A stretch of 64,000 nucleotides of DNA from Thermoactinospora rubra (GTDB lineage Bacteria > Actinomycetota > Actinomycetes > Streptosporangiales > Streptosporangiaceae): the NCBI RefSeq assembly GCF_002093975.1, contig NZ_MSZZ01000032.1, positions 1 to 64,000 on the forward strand, read 5' to 3'. Below, one piece after another: positions 11,117 through 19,263 of the stretch. The position numbers and the translations under genes are program-made. Each line of letters begins with the position of its first letter. The first letter of the stretch is position 1. The notes under the pieces were generated by a model that saw nothing but the letters and a program-made list of their open reading frames with translations, ran no database searches and had not been told where the DNA came from.

Positions 11117-11237
11117 CACGGTTCGACCCAGTGGCTTGTGGCGGCGATCCCAGCATCGCTCCCGCAGGCCACTTCGTCGTTTGACGGCAAGGATGCCCCC
11201 GCACCCCGGTCGCCGACCGGAACCGGCAGACCCACAG

Positions 11238-11285
11238 TGACGAAACAAGGCCCCGGTTCGCAAGAGCCGGGGCCTTGTTTCGTCA
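11238..11285. terminator. Strong hairpin terminator after tRNA-Leu
   Basis: A near-perfect 48-base inverted repeat (TGACGAAACAAGGCCCCGG paired with its complement) closes on a GCAA tetraloop, with TTGTTT in the falling strand. It separates tRNA-Leu from the leftward CNNM pair and can serve both directions. The rest of 11117-11393 shows no gene. Confidence 0.8.
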
Positions 11286-11393
11286 GCATGCGTGTCCTCG
11301 CATCAGTCTCCGGTGAGACGAGGCTAACACCGGCGCCTTGCGTCACGCTTTCAGATCGCTTGAACGGTTTCGCGCAGAGCTGAAAACCGCACG

Positions 11394-12404
11394 TCAGGCG
11401 GCACGGGTGTCGAGCAGCTCGCCCAGCAGGTCGGCGAGGCTCACCATGCCGATGACCGTGCCGTCGCCGCCCGTCACCAGCGCCAGGTGAGCCCTGGCGT
11501 CCTGCAGGGCAGCCACCGCCTCCGGCACCTGCGTCACGCAGGGCAGGCGCGGCATCGGCCGGGCCAGCTCGGCCGCCGTCGCCTCCGGCCGCAGCACGGC
11601 GTCGCGCGCGTGCAGCACGCCCAGCACGCCGGCGGGCTCGCCCACCAGCAGGCGCAGGTGGCCGCTGCTCGCCGCGACGTGCTTGATCTGCTGGGAGCCG
11701 GCCGAGGCGGGCACGAAGACGGCCTTGTCGATCGGCACCATGAGCCGCTCGACGCCCTCGGCCTCCAGCCGCAGGGCGCGCGTGAGCAGGTCGTGCTCCT
11801 CCCGGTCCAGCAGGCCCATCCGTCCCGACTCGCCCACCAGCATGGCCAGCTGGCGCGGCGTCCTGGTGGTGGCCAGCTCGTTGCGCGCCCGCACGCCGAA
11901 GGCGTGCAGCAGCAGGTTGGTCAGGCCGTTGAGCGACCACAGCAGCGGCCGCATGAGCCAGGTGAAGGACCGGAACGGCACCGTGAGCACCATGGCGGCC
12001 AGCTCGGGGTGCGTCAGCGCCCACGACTTCGGCGCCATCTCGCCGACGACCATGTGCAGGAACGTGACCAGGGCCAGCGCCAGCGTCAGCGAGACGGGCA
12101 CCCGGAAGGCCTCGGGCACGCCCAGCGCGGCGAACACCGGCTCCAGGCCGTGCTCGATGGCCGGCTCGGTCACCATGCCCAGGCCCAGCGTGCACAGCGT
12201 GATGCCGAGCTGCGCCCCGGCCAGCATGAGGCCGAGCTGCCGGCTGCCGGTGGCCGCCGACTTGGCGACGAACCTGGTGAACCGGCCGCCGCCGGCCATC
12301 TCCTCCAGCCGGTGCCGCCGGGCCGCGACGAAGGCGAACTCCGCCGCGACGAACAGCGCGTTGCCGGCCAGGAGCGCGAGGCTGAGGAGGATCATGCCGA
12401 TCAT
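11394..12404 (-). CDS. CNNM/CBS (HlyC/CorC-family) membrane protein, second of pair
   Basis: 336-residue membrane protein with an N-terminal DUF21/CNNM domain of about four helices (residues 1-190) and a CBS pair (about 205-330). Related proteins (CorC, YfjD, CNNM) handle Mg/Co efflux or regulate other carriers. It lacks the C-terminal CorC_HlyC domain that its upstream partner has, so the two may work together. ATG 12404 overlaps the partner's stop (ATGA). The reading frame stays open well upstream of this ATG, but that segment is antisense-free overlap with the partner gene and shows no domain. Confidence 0.88.
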   Translation of the reverse strand: MIGMILLSLALLAGNALFVAAEFAFVAARRHRLEEMAGGGRFTRFVAKSAATGSRQLGLMLAGAQLGITLCTLGLGMVTEPAIEHGLEPVFAALGVPEAFRVPVSLTLALALVTFLHMVVGEMAPKSWALTHPELAAMVLTVPFRSFTWLMRPLLWSLNGLTNLLLHAFGVRARNELATTRTPRQLAMLVGESGRMGLLDREEHDLLTRALRLEAEGVERLMVPIDKAVFVPASAGSQQIKHVAASSGHLRLLVGEPAGVLGVLHARDAVLRPEATAAELARPMPRLPCVTQVPEAVAALQDARAHLALVTGGDGTVIGMVSLADLLGELLDTRAA

Positions 12405-13726
12405 CGCGCGACCTCCACCCGCGCCGGCGCCAGCCGTACCCACTCGGGAACGCGGCGGTGCAGCGAGAGCACCGTCAGCACCGCGTGCTGGTCCTGCGGC
12501 TCGTCGTCGAACGGGTCGACCTCCGGCGTCAGCTCCACGGTCACCGTGTCGCCGGGCTCGGGCATCCGGCCCAGCCGGGCCAGCACGAGGCCGGCCACGG
12601 TGTCGTAGTCGTCGCTCTCCGGCAGCGCGACGCCGGTCGCGCGCTCGACCTCGTCGAGGCGGAGCGTGCCGGGGACGTCCCACACGCCGCCCGGCTGCTC
12701 GATCGCGCCCAGCGGCTCGGGGTCGCTCTCGTCCACGAGCTCGCCGACCAGCTCCTCGGCCAGGTCCTCGACCGTGATGACGCCGGCCAGCCCGCCGTAC
12801 TCGTCGATCACGCAGACCAGGTCCTGCCTGGCCTGCCGCATCCGCTCCAGGACGGCGGGCAGCGGCAGGGAGTCGGGCACCAGGACGGCCGGCCGGGTGA
12901 TCTGGCTGACCAGCCCGGCCTCCTGGCCGGAGGCCAGCAGCTCCCGCACGCCCGTGACGCCTGCGACGTCGCCGTCGGCGCCCAGCACGGGGAAGCGCGA
13001 GTGGCCGCTGCGGCGCATGCATTCGACGAGCTGCGAAATCGGCTGGTCGTCGCGCAGCGTCCGCACGCGCGGACGCGGCACCATGATCTCCTCGGCGATG
13101 CGGTCGCCGAACTCCAGCGCCCGCTCCAGCAGCTCCGACAGCCGCGGGGGCAGCTCGCCGGCCTTGGTGGACTCGGCGATGATGCGGGCCAGCTCCTCCG
13201 GCGTGGCGCCCTGCTCGACCTCCTCCACCGGCTCCACGCCCACGCGGCGCAGCAGGCCGGCGGCGGCCGAGTCGAACAGCCGGATGACGGGCCCCGCGAC
13301 GGCCAGGTAGGCCAGCGTCGAGCGGGACAGCGCCTTGGCGACCGGCTCCGGCTTGGCGATGCCGAGGTTCTTGGGCAGGAGCTCGCCCATGACCATCTGC
13401 ACGGCGGTGGCCGCCAGCACGCCGATGGCCACGGACACGCCCGCGGGCAGGTCGCCGAGGAGGGGGCGGACGAGGGCGGCGATCGCGGGCTCGGCCAGGA
13501 AGCCGACCAGCAGGGCGGTCACCGTGATGCCGAGCTGCGCGCCGGAGAGCATGAACGACAGCCGGGAGGTCACCTTCAGCGCCCTCTCGGCGGCGGCGTC
13601 GCCGGCGTCGGCCTGGTCGCGCAGGACGCCGCGGTCGGCGGCCACGAACGCGAACTCCTGGGCGACGAAGTAGCCGGTGGCCGCGGTGAGGAGGAACAGG
13701 GCCGCCAGGCCCAGATAGGCGCTCAC
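12401..13726 (-). CDS. CNNM/CBS/CorC-domain membrane protein, first of pair
   Basis: 441-residue protein with DUF21/CNNM membrane domain (about 1-195), tandem CBS domains (about 205-330) and a C-terminal CorC_HlyC domain (about 345-430). The CBS pair is expected to sense nucleotides; the last domain is typical of Mg/Co-linked transporters. It is co-transcribed with the 336-residue paralogue through a four-base overlap. Such tandem hemolysin-like pairs are common in actinobacteria. The transported ion is not evident from the sequence. Confidence 0.9.
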   Translation of the reverse strand: MSAYLGLAALFLLTAATGYFVAQEFAFVAADRGVLRDQADAGDAAAERALKVTSRLSFMLSGAQLGITVTALLVGFLAEPAIAALVRPLLGDLPAGVSVAIGVLAATAVQMVMGELLPKNLGIAKPEPVAKALSRSTLAYLAVAGPVIRLFDSAAAGLLRRVGVEPVEEVEQGATPEELARIIAESTKAGELPPRLSELLERALEFGDRIAEEIMVPRPRVRTLRDDQPISQLVECMRRSGHSRFPVLGADGDVAGVTGVRELLASGQEAGLVSQITRPAVLVPDSLPLPAVLERMRQARQDLVCVIDEYGGLAGVITVEDLAEELVGELVDESDPEPLGAIEQPGGVWDVPGTLRLDEVERATGVALPESDDYDTVAGLVLARLGRMPEPGDTVTVELTPEVDPFDDEPQDQHAVLTVLSLHRRVPEWVRLAPARVEVAR

Positions 13727-13939
13727 CTCAGCGCGCCTTCAGACGGTCCCGTGCACGTGCACGGGCTGGTACTCCAAGGGTCCGGAGTGGACACTGTCAT
13801 CCCTTCGACAATGGACGTCCATCAACGGTAACGGGGCAGGCGGGGTCAGATGTTTCCGCCGTGCCCACTGCGTACTTCTACCTCCCCAAGAATGCGACGG
13901 GCGCAGTAACGTCGAAGTCAAGCAAGGGGGGAGACCTAC

Positions 13940-15163
13940 GTGCCAGAAGACGACCGCACCCGAGCCGTGCGCAGGCCAGAGGACAGGCGCCCATGGCCAG
14001 GCCGGTCAGATCAGCCGCCACGTGCGGCGGGCGCGCCCGCCTACCCGCTTCCGCCCGCGCCGACGGGTCCCGCCGACGACGCCCCCAGGGCGCGTTCCCG
14101 GGTGTACGGCAAGCCGCGCGAGGGCAGGAGCCCCGTCAAGCCGCTGGAGGCTCCCCGCCAGAAGGAGCCTCGCCAGAAGGAGCCTCGCGGGCCGCGCGTC
14201 CGGCGGCGCATCCGCGCCTCGACGATCCTGAAGATCCTCGCCGGGTTGCTGGTCGGGCTGCTCGTGGCCGGGATCGGGCTGTTCTTCTGGGTCGACTCCA
14301 GGATCCGCGGCATCCCCGGCGTGCTCGACGACTACGAGGGCCGCCCGGCCGACACGCCGGGCACGACCTGGCTGCTCGTCGGCTCCGACAGCCGCGAGGG
14401 CCTGACGCGCGCGCAGCAGCGCAAGCTCGCCACCGGCCGGGCCGTGGGCAAGCGCACCGACTCGATGATGCTGCTGCACATCCCCGACGGCGGCGGCAGG
14501 CCCACGCTGGTCAGCCTCCCCCGCGACTCGGCGGTCACCGTCCCCGGCATGGGGCGCAACAAGCTCAACGCCGCCTACGCGCAGGGCGGCGGCAAGCTGC
14601 TCGCCCGCACCGTGGAGGGCGTGACGGGCCTGCGGATCGACAACTACATGGAGATCGGCTTCGCGGGCTTCGTCGGCATCGTCGACGCCATCGGCGGAGT
14701 GGAGATCAACGTCGCCGAGAACATCAACGACCCCAAGGCCGGGCTGAAGCTCAAGAAGGGCAAGCAGGTGCTCAGCGGCGCCGAGGCGCTCGGCTACGTG
14801 CGCACCCGCTACAACGGCGCGCTGCCCGACTTCGAGCGGACCAAGCGGCAGCGGCAGTTCCTGGCCGCGGTGGTGCGCAAGGCGGCCAGCCCCGGCGTGC
14901 TGCTCAACCCGTTCACGTCGATCCCGCTGGCCATGAGCGCCACCGACTCGGTCGAGGTCGACTCCGGTACCGGGGCGTTCGACCTGCTGTCGCTGGGGCT
15001 GGCGATGGGCGACAGCCCGGTCACCACCGTGGTCCCCTTCGGCGGCACCGAGAGCGTGGCCGGCGGCGAGGGGATCAAGTGGGACAGGGCCAAGGCCCTG
15101 CGGCTGTTCGAGGCGCTGAAGGAGGACCAGCCGGTGCCCAAGGACGTGCTGTCGGGCGGCTGA
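13940..15163 (+). CDS. LytR-CpsA-Psr family cell-wall glycopolymer ligase
   Basis: 407-residue LCP protein. A basic, proline-rich cytoplasmic segment (1-92, with KEPRQKEPRQ repeats) precedes one membrane helix (about 94-118), then an extracellular LCP domain with the characteristic WLLVGSDSREG, RTDSMMLLHIP, SLPRDS and ALGYVRTRY motifs. The family transfers glycopolymers such as arabinogalactan or teichoic acids from polyprenyl-phosphate to peptidoglycan. GTG 13940 is preceded by GGGGGGAG eight bases upstream. The 213 bases before it hold no gene that I can support. Confidence 0.92.
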   Translation: MPEDDRTRAVRRPEDRRPWPGRSDQPPRAAGAPAYPLPPAPTGPADDAPRARSRVYGKPREGRSPVKPLEAPRQKEPRQKEPRGPRVRRRIRASTILKILAGLLVGLLVAGIGLFFWVDSRIRGIPGVLDDYEGRPADTPGTTWLLVGSDSREGLTRAQQRKLATGRAVGKRTDSMMLLHIPDGGGRPTLVSLPRDSAVTVPGMGRNKLNAAYAQGGGKLLARTVEGVTGLRIDNYMEIGFAGFVGIVDAIGGVEINVAENINDPKAGLKLKKGKQVLSGAEALGYVRTRYNGALPDFERTKRQRQFLAAVVRKAASPGVLLNPFTSIPLAMSATDSVEVDSGTGAFDLLSLGLAMGDSPVTTVVPFGGTESVAGGEGIKWDRAKALRLFEALKEDQPVPKDVLSGG

Positions 15164-15213
15164 CGGGACACCTGGCCCCGATTGCCCAAGGACTGCTGTC
15201 GGGCGGCTGACGG
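15135..15213 (+). repeat. Tandem duplication of the LCP gene's 3' end
   Basis: The 32 bases spanning the LCP stop (15135-15166) recur almost exactly at 15183-15213, with a two-base change; both copies read TGCCCAAGGAC, then GCTGTCGGGCGGCTGACGG. The second copy is downstream of the stop and is not translated as part of the gene. Confidence 0.85.
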
Positions 15214-15236
15214 AACCGCCCGCCGCCCCGGGGCCC

Positions 15237-15887
15237 TCAGCCTGACGCGGTGGCGGCGGCGATGGCCGCCACGGCGCCTGCCATCACCGCCGCGTTGATG
15301 GCGGCGATGGTCTTGGCGACCGCGTCCCCGGCCCACCGGCCCTCGGCGATCTGCTTGATCCGGTCCTTGTCGGCGCCGGGGAACGCCTTGCGGTCCAGCT
15401 TGCACGCATGCATGATCGCGACGAGCACCGCCGTACGCGCGTCCGGGTCGGCGCCGGCCAGCGCCGAGGCCACCCGCTCGCGCACGCCCGCCTCGATGCG
15501 GCCGTCCGCCTCCGGCCAGCGCGTCGTGGGGAAGACGCCGAGCACCTTGCCCTTGCGCTCGCTCAGCGCGCCGCGGTCGGCGAGCCTGGTGAGCAGGCGC
15601 TTGCGCAACTTGGCGGAGTGGAACTTGTGGATCCACCAGTCGGGCTTGCGCTCCTTGCCGTCCTCGGCGATGCGCGCCAGCGCCGCGTCCAGCTCCTCGT
15701 CGCCCAGGGGAGTGGCGTCCCGGACCGCGACCTTCTTCCCTTCGAGGTCGACGCGGCCGCCCAGGGCCAGCTCGGCCAGGATCGCCCCGCTCAGCGCCGC
15801 GTCCAGGGACGTGGAGTCGATGAGCTGCCTGCCTTCGTCCTCGCTATGGGCGAGAAGGAGCAGTTCCTCCGCGATCGTCACGCTCAT
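15237..15887 (-). CDS. GPP34-family (GOLPH3/Vps74-like) protein
   Basis: 216-residue protein with the GPP34 pattern: SVTIAEELLLLAHSEDEG at the N-terminus, LDAALSGAILAELAL, and the KHDRWW-like segment here as KPDWWIHKF. The eukaryotic relatives bind phosphatidylinositol 4-phosphate and retain glycosyltransferases in the Golgi. In actinobacteria the family is abundant, and its role is unknown. The C-terminus is an Ala-rich helix (about 170-216). It diverges from the Fpg/Nei gene with 40 bases between starts. Confidence 0.88.
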   Translation of the reverse strand: MSVTIAEELLLLAHSEDEGRQLIDSTSLDAALSGAILAELALGGRVDLEGKKVAVRDATPLGDEELDAALARIAEDGKERKPDWWIHKFHSAKLRKRLLTRLADRGALSERKGKVLGVFPTTRWPEADGRIEAGVRERVASALAGADPDARTAVLVAIMHACKLDRKAFPGADKDRIKQIAEGRWAGDAVAKTIAAINAAVMAGAVAAIAAATASG

Positions 15888-15927
15888 GCTCGTAGTGTTC
15901 CACAGGGCAGGACCCTAGTCTGGAGCC

Positions 15928-16806
15928 ATGCCGGAGCTTCCCGAAGTCGAGTCGCTCGCCGACTTCCTGCGCGACCGCGCCGTCGGCCACACGATCCTCG
16001 GCGTCGACGTGGTCGCCGTGCAGGCGCTGAAGACCTTCGACCCGCCCGTCGCCGCGCTGGGCGGGCTGACCGTCACCGGGGTCGCGCGGCACGGCAAGTT
16101 CCTCGACCTCGACTGCGACGGGCTGCACCTGGTGATCCACCTGGCCCGCGCGGGCTGGCTGCGCTGGCGCGAGGACCTCTCGGGCGCCAAACCGGTCCGT
16201 CCCGGCAAGGGTCCCCTGGCCGTCCGGGTACGGCTGTCGCCGAACGAGCTGGGCATGGCGCCGGGCTTCGAGCTCACCGAGGCGGGCACGCAGAAGCGGC
16301 TGGCCGTCTACGTCGTGCGGGATCCGAAGGAGGTGCCCGGCGTCGCCTCCCTGGGGCCCGACCCGCTGGACCCGTCCTTCACCGCGGACAGGCTCGCGGA
16401 GATCCTCCGCGGGAGCCGTACGCAGATCAAGGGCCTGCTCAGGGACCAGAAGGTGATCGCGGGCATCGGCAACGCCTACTCCGACGAGGTGCTCCACGCG
16501 GCCAGGATGTCGCCCTTCAAGATCGCCGGAACGCTGACCGACGCCCAGGTGGCCGACCTGCACGAGGCGATCGTCCACACGCTGCGGGAGGCGGTGGAGC
16601 GGGCCCGCGGGATCGCGGCCAAGGACCTCAAGGCGGAGAAGAAGTCGGGGCTGCGCGTCCACAACAGGACCGGGCAGCCGTGCGACGTGTGCGGCGACAC
16701 CGTCCGGGAGGTTTCCTTCGCCGACTCCGCGCTGCAGTACTGCCCGACGTGCCAGACCGGGGGCAAGCCCCTGGCCGACCGGCGGCTGTCGCGCCTGCTC
16801 AAGTGA
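15928..16806 (+). CDS. Fpg/Nei-family DNA glycosylase
   Basis: 292-residue base-excision repair enzyme that removes oxidised bases and cleaves abasic sites. After Met removal the N-terminus is Pro-Glu (MPELPEVES), giving the catalytic Pro nucleophile and Glu. The helix-two-turn-helix segment includes LLRDQKVIAGIGNAYSDE, and the C-terminal zinc finger has CDVC and CPTC pairs ending in RRLSRLLK. MutM versus Nei specificity cannot be fixed from motifs alone. A rhodanese gene follows after about 50 bases. Confidence 0.92.
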   Translation: MPELPEVESLADFLRDRAVGHTILGVDVVAVQALKTFDPPVAALGGLTVTGVARHGKFLDLDCDGLHLVIHLARAGWLRWREDLSGAKPVRPGKGPLAVRVRLSPNELGMAPGFELTEAGTQKRLAVYVVRDPKEVPGVASLGPDPLDPSFTADRLAEILRGSRTQIKGLLRDQKVIAGIGNAYSDEVLHAARMSPFKIAGTLTDAQVADLHEAIVHTLREAVERARGIAAKDLKAEKKSGLRVHNRTGQPCDVCGDTVREVSFADSALQYCPTCQTGGKPLADRRLSRLLK

Positions 16807-16857
16807 CACCTCCTGGGAGGCGGCGCAGGAGGCGAGCATCGCCCGGGACCGGCGACA

Positions 16858-17190
16858 ATGGACACCATGACGGTTCCCGAGATCCCCGCCCGAGACGTGC
16901 CGGAAGACGCCTACCTGCTCGACGTGCGAGAGCCGGGCGAGTGGCTGGCCGGGCACGCGCCCGACGCGGTGCACATCCCCCTCGGCCAGCTGCAGGCCCG
17001 CGTCGGCGAGCTGCCCGCCGACCGGACCGTCTACGTCGTGTGCCGCGTGGGCGGCAGGTCCTACAACGCCGCCGCGTGGCTGAACCACATCGGCCGCCAC
17101 GCCGTCAACGTCGAGGGCGGCATGCAGGAGTGGGCCGCCGCCGACCGCCCGATGGTCAGCGAGACGGGCCAGCCCCCCTTTGTAGCCTAG
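16858..17190 (+). CDS. Rhodanese-like sulfurtransferase domain protein
   Basis: 110-residue single rhodanese domain. DVREPGEWLAGH begins the fold and the active-site loop CRVGGRS carries the Cys expected to hold a persulfide. Single-domain rhodaneses shuttle sulfane sulfur; the substrate is unknown. Two ATG starts (16858, 16867) are three codons apart and no strong Shine-Dalgarno separates them. The next feature downstream is a TPP riboswitch, so a link with thiazole sulfur supply is conceivable but is my inference. Confidence 0.87.
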   Translation: MDTMTVPEIPARDVPEDAYLLDVREPGEWLAGHAPDAVHIPLGQLQARVGELPADRTVYVVCRVGGRSYNAAAWLNHIGRHAVNVEGGMQEWAAADRPMVSETGQPPFVA

Positions 17191-17229
17191 AAACCCCGCC
17201 GATGGCATAATTCGGTCGAATTTCGCAAC

Positions 17230-17321
17230 CCCGCGGGAGCTTGGGGCAACCAGGCTGAGAGGGCGACTACGGCTGTCGCCGACCGCATGAACCTGTCCGG
17301 GTAATGCCGGCGTAGGGAGCG
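17230..17321 (+). ncRNA. TPP riboswitch (THI element)
   Basis: The leader of the NCS1 permease carries the conserved THI-box blocks in order: GGGAGC, GGCTGAGAGGG, a variable hairpin GGCGACTACGGCTGTCGCC, GACCGCATGAACCTG, GGGTAATGCCGGCGTAGGGA. This aptamer binds thiamine pyrophosphate. The AGGGA end of the element also serves as the Shine-Dalgarno of the following gene, so ligand binding would be expected to block translation directly. Confidence 0.95.
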
Positions 17322-17325
17322 TGTG

Positions 17326-18681
17326 ATGACGCATGTCGCCGATCCGAAGCGTGCCGAAGTACCGCTGACCCTCGAGGAGGAGCCGCCCAAGGTCCTGGGC
17401 GTCCTCGACCAGGGCGCCTTCTGGGCCAACCTCGGGGTCAGCCTGCTGGGCTTCGCGTTCGCGCTGTTCCTCATCGACCCCCTGGGCAGCGGCAGGCCGC
17501 TGTCGGTGCCCGCCGCGATCGTGGCCACCGTGGTCGGCAGCCTCATCGGCACCGCGATGGTCGGCCTGGCCGCCGTGCCGGGCGCGCAGACGGGCAGCCC
17601 GGCGATGGTGCTGCTGCGCGGCCTGTTCGGGGCGAGGCTGTCCTACGTCCCGACCGTGCTCAACATCGTCCAGATGCTCGGCTGGGGCGCCTTCGAGCTG
17701 TGGGTGATCGCCAAGGGGGCGCAGGCGATCTTCGGTACGGCGGTGCCGTACCCCGTCTGGGTCCTGGTGGCGGGCGCGCTGACCGTGGGCCTGACGATCT
17801 ACCCGCTCGGCGCGATCCGGCTGATCCGCCGCATCGTGACCGCCGGCGTGATCGTCGCCACGATCTGGTTCGCGGTCGTGTTCGTCCGCCAGGCCCCGCC
17901 CGTGACCGGCTCGTGGGAGGCGTTCGTCCCGGCCGTGGACTTCGTGATCGCCCTGTCGGTGTCGTGGGTGCCGCTGGCGGCCGACTTCGCCCGGCACTCC
18001 CGCTCCAGCGGCGCGGCCTTCAGTGGCGCGGTGATCGGTTACACGCTCGCCCAGGTGGCCTGCCTGGGGATCGGCGTGTACGCGGTCGCCATCGCCGGGC
18101 ACCAGGCCGTGGCCGGCGACCCGACGGCGGTGTTCGCGCCGTTCGTGGCCGCGCCGCTCGGCGTGCTGTTCTTCGGCATCCTCGTACTGCGCGAGACCGA
18201 CCAGTCCTTCGCCAACGTCTACTCGACCACGATGTCCCTGCAGAACCTCATGCCGCGCGTCGACAGGCGGATCTTCTCGGTGGCGATCGGCGTCCTGACC
18301 GTCGGCGTGGCGCTGGTGGTGGACGTGAACTCCTACAGCGCGTTCCTCAGCATCATCGGCGCGGTCTTCGTGCCGATGTTCGGCGTCCTGGTGGTCGACT
18401 ACTTCCTGCTCGGCGGGCGCCACGGCTGGAACACCGCGCAGGACGCCCCCTCGCGGCTGCTGATGACCGTCCCGTGGGTGCTCGGCTTCGCGACCTGGTG
18501 GCTGCTGGCCGCGCCGTCGCAGGTGGCCTGGTGGGCCGCCATCTGGAACGGCGTGCGCGAGGCGATCGGGTTCACCCCGCAGCCGTGGATGAGCGCGGCG
18601 CTCGGCGCGTTCCTGGTGTCCGGCCTGGTGACGCTGGCGGTCGGCGCCGTGCGGCCGCGCCGGGTCAGTGTTCGAGCCTGA
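17326..18681 (+). CDS. NCS1-family permease, probable hydroxymethylpyrimidine/thiamine-precursor transporter (CytX-like)
   Basis: 451-residue membrane protein with about twelve helices in the purine-cytosine permease (NCS1) family. Control by the TPP riboswitch immediately upstream points to import of a thiamine precursor such as HMP, as proposed for CytX; that substrate is inferred from regulation, not from residues. The second of two adjacent start codons (ATG 17326) is used because it sits eight bases after AGGGAG. The last 17 bases overlap the convergent ogt gene. Confidence 0.85.
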   Translation: MTHVADPKRAEVPLTLEEEPPKVLGVLDQGAFWANLGVSLLGFAFALFLIDPLGSGRPLSVPAAIVATVVGSLIGTAMVGLAAVPGAQTGSPAMVLLRGLFGARLSYVPTVLNIVQMLGWGAFELWVIAKGAQAIFGTAVPYPVWVLVAGALTVGLTIYPLGAIRLIRRIVTAGVIVATIWFAVVFVRQAPPVTGSWEAFVPAVDFVIALSVSWVPLAADFARHSRSSGAAFSGAVIGYTLAQVACLGIGVYAVAIAGHQAVAGDPTAVFAPFVAAPLGVLFFGILVLRETDQSFANVYSTTMSLQNLMPRVDRRIFSVAIGVLTVGVALVVDVNSYSAFLSIIGAVFVPMFGVLVVDYFLLGGRHGWNTAQDAPSRLLMTVPWVLGFATWWLLAAPSQVAWWAAIWNGVREAIGFTPQPWMSAALGAFLVSGLVTLAVGAVRPRRVSVRA

Positions 18682-19207
18682 GCAGGCGTTCCTTGGCGGC
18701 CGCGCCTCCGGCGTAGCCGCCTTCGTCGCTCACCCGGTGGCAGGGCACGATGACGCACACCGGGTTGGTGGCCAGCGCGTTGCTCACCGCGCGCAGCGCC
18801 TGCGGCCGGCCGATGCGCGCGGCCAGCTCGGCGCGGGTGGTGGTCGCGCCGTACGGCACCGCCGCGACCATCTTCAGCACGGTCCGCGCGAACGGCGTGG
18901 CCAGCTGGAGGTCGGCCTGCACGGTGAAGGCGCGCAACCGGCCGGAGAAGTAGGCGTCGAGCTCCCGGCGCACCGGATCGAGCCGGCCGGGGTCGGACCC
19001 GATCGAGGCGCCGATCACGCGGCTGACCCGCTCGAAGACGACGTGCTCGTCCTCGTAGCTGCAGGCCGCCACGCCCCGCCCGGTGACGGCGAGGACCAGC
19101 CGGCCCACGGCGCCGTCGTAGGCGCCGAACGCGACGTCGGGCGGTGACTCGCCCCGGTAGGTGGGCGAGGTCACCCGCAGCAGGGCATCGAGGTCGGCTG
19201 AAGACAT
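18665..19207 (-). CDS. ogt: Methylated-DNA-protein cysteine methyltransferase (Ogt)
   Basis: 180-residue suicide DNA repair enzyme that moves alkyl groups from O6-alkylguanine to its own cysteine. The active site PCHRV places the acceptor at Cys156; the DNA-binding helix region and the RAVSNALATNP segment precede it. An N-terminal ribonuclease-like domain (1-95) completes the family layout. It converges on and overlaps the NCS1 permease by 17 bases. The final residues RLLRLEH match the usual end of the family. Confidence 0.94.
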   Translation of the reverse strand: MSSADLDALLRVTSPTYRGESPPDVAFGAYDGAVGRLVLAVTGRGVAACSYEDEHVVFERVSRVIGASIGSDPGRLDPVRRELDAYFSGRLRAFTVQADLQLATPFARTVLKMVAAVPYGATTTRAELAARIGRPQALRAVSNALATNPVCVIVPCHRVSDEGGYAGGAAAKERLLRLEH

Positions 19208-19263
19208 GGTGAACGCAGCGTATCGGACGGATCGGCCTGCGCGGCCGCTCCGTCGTCGGCACT

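Noticed and set aside
15844-18423. 859-codon minus-strand frame
   Set aside because: It covers fpg, rhodanese, the riboswitch and the permease on the opposite strand; composition is that of antisense shadow translation.
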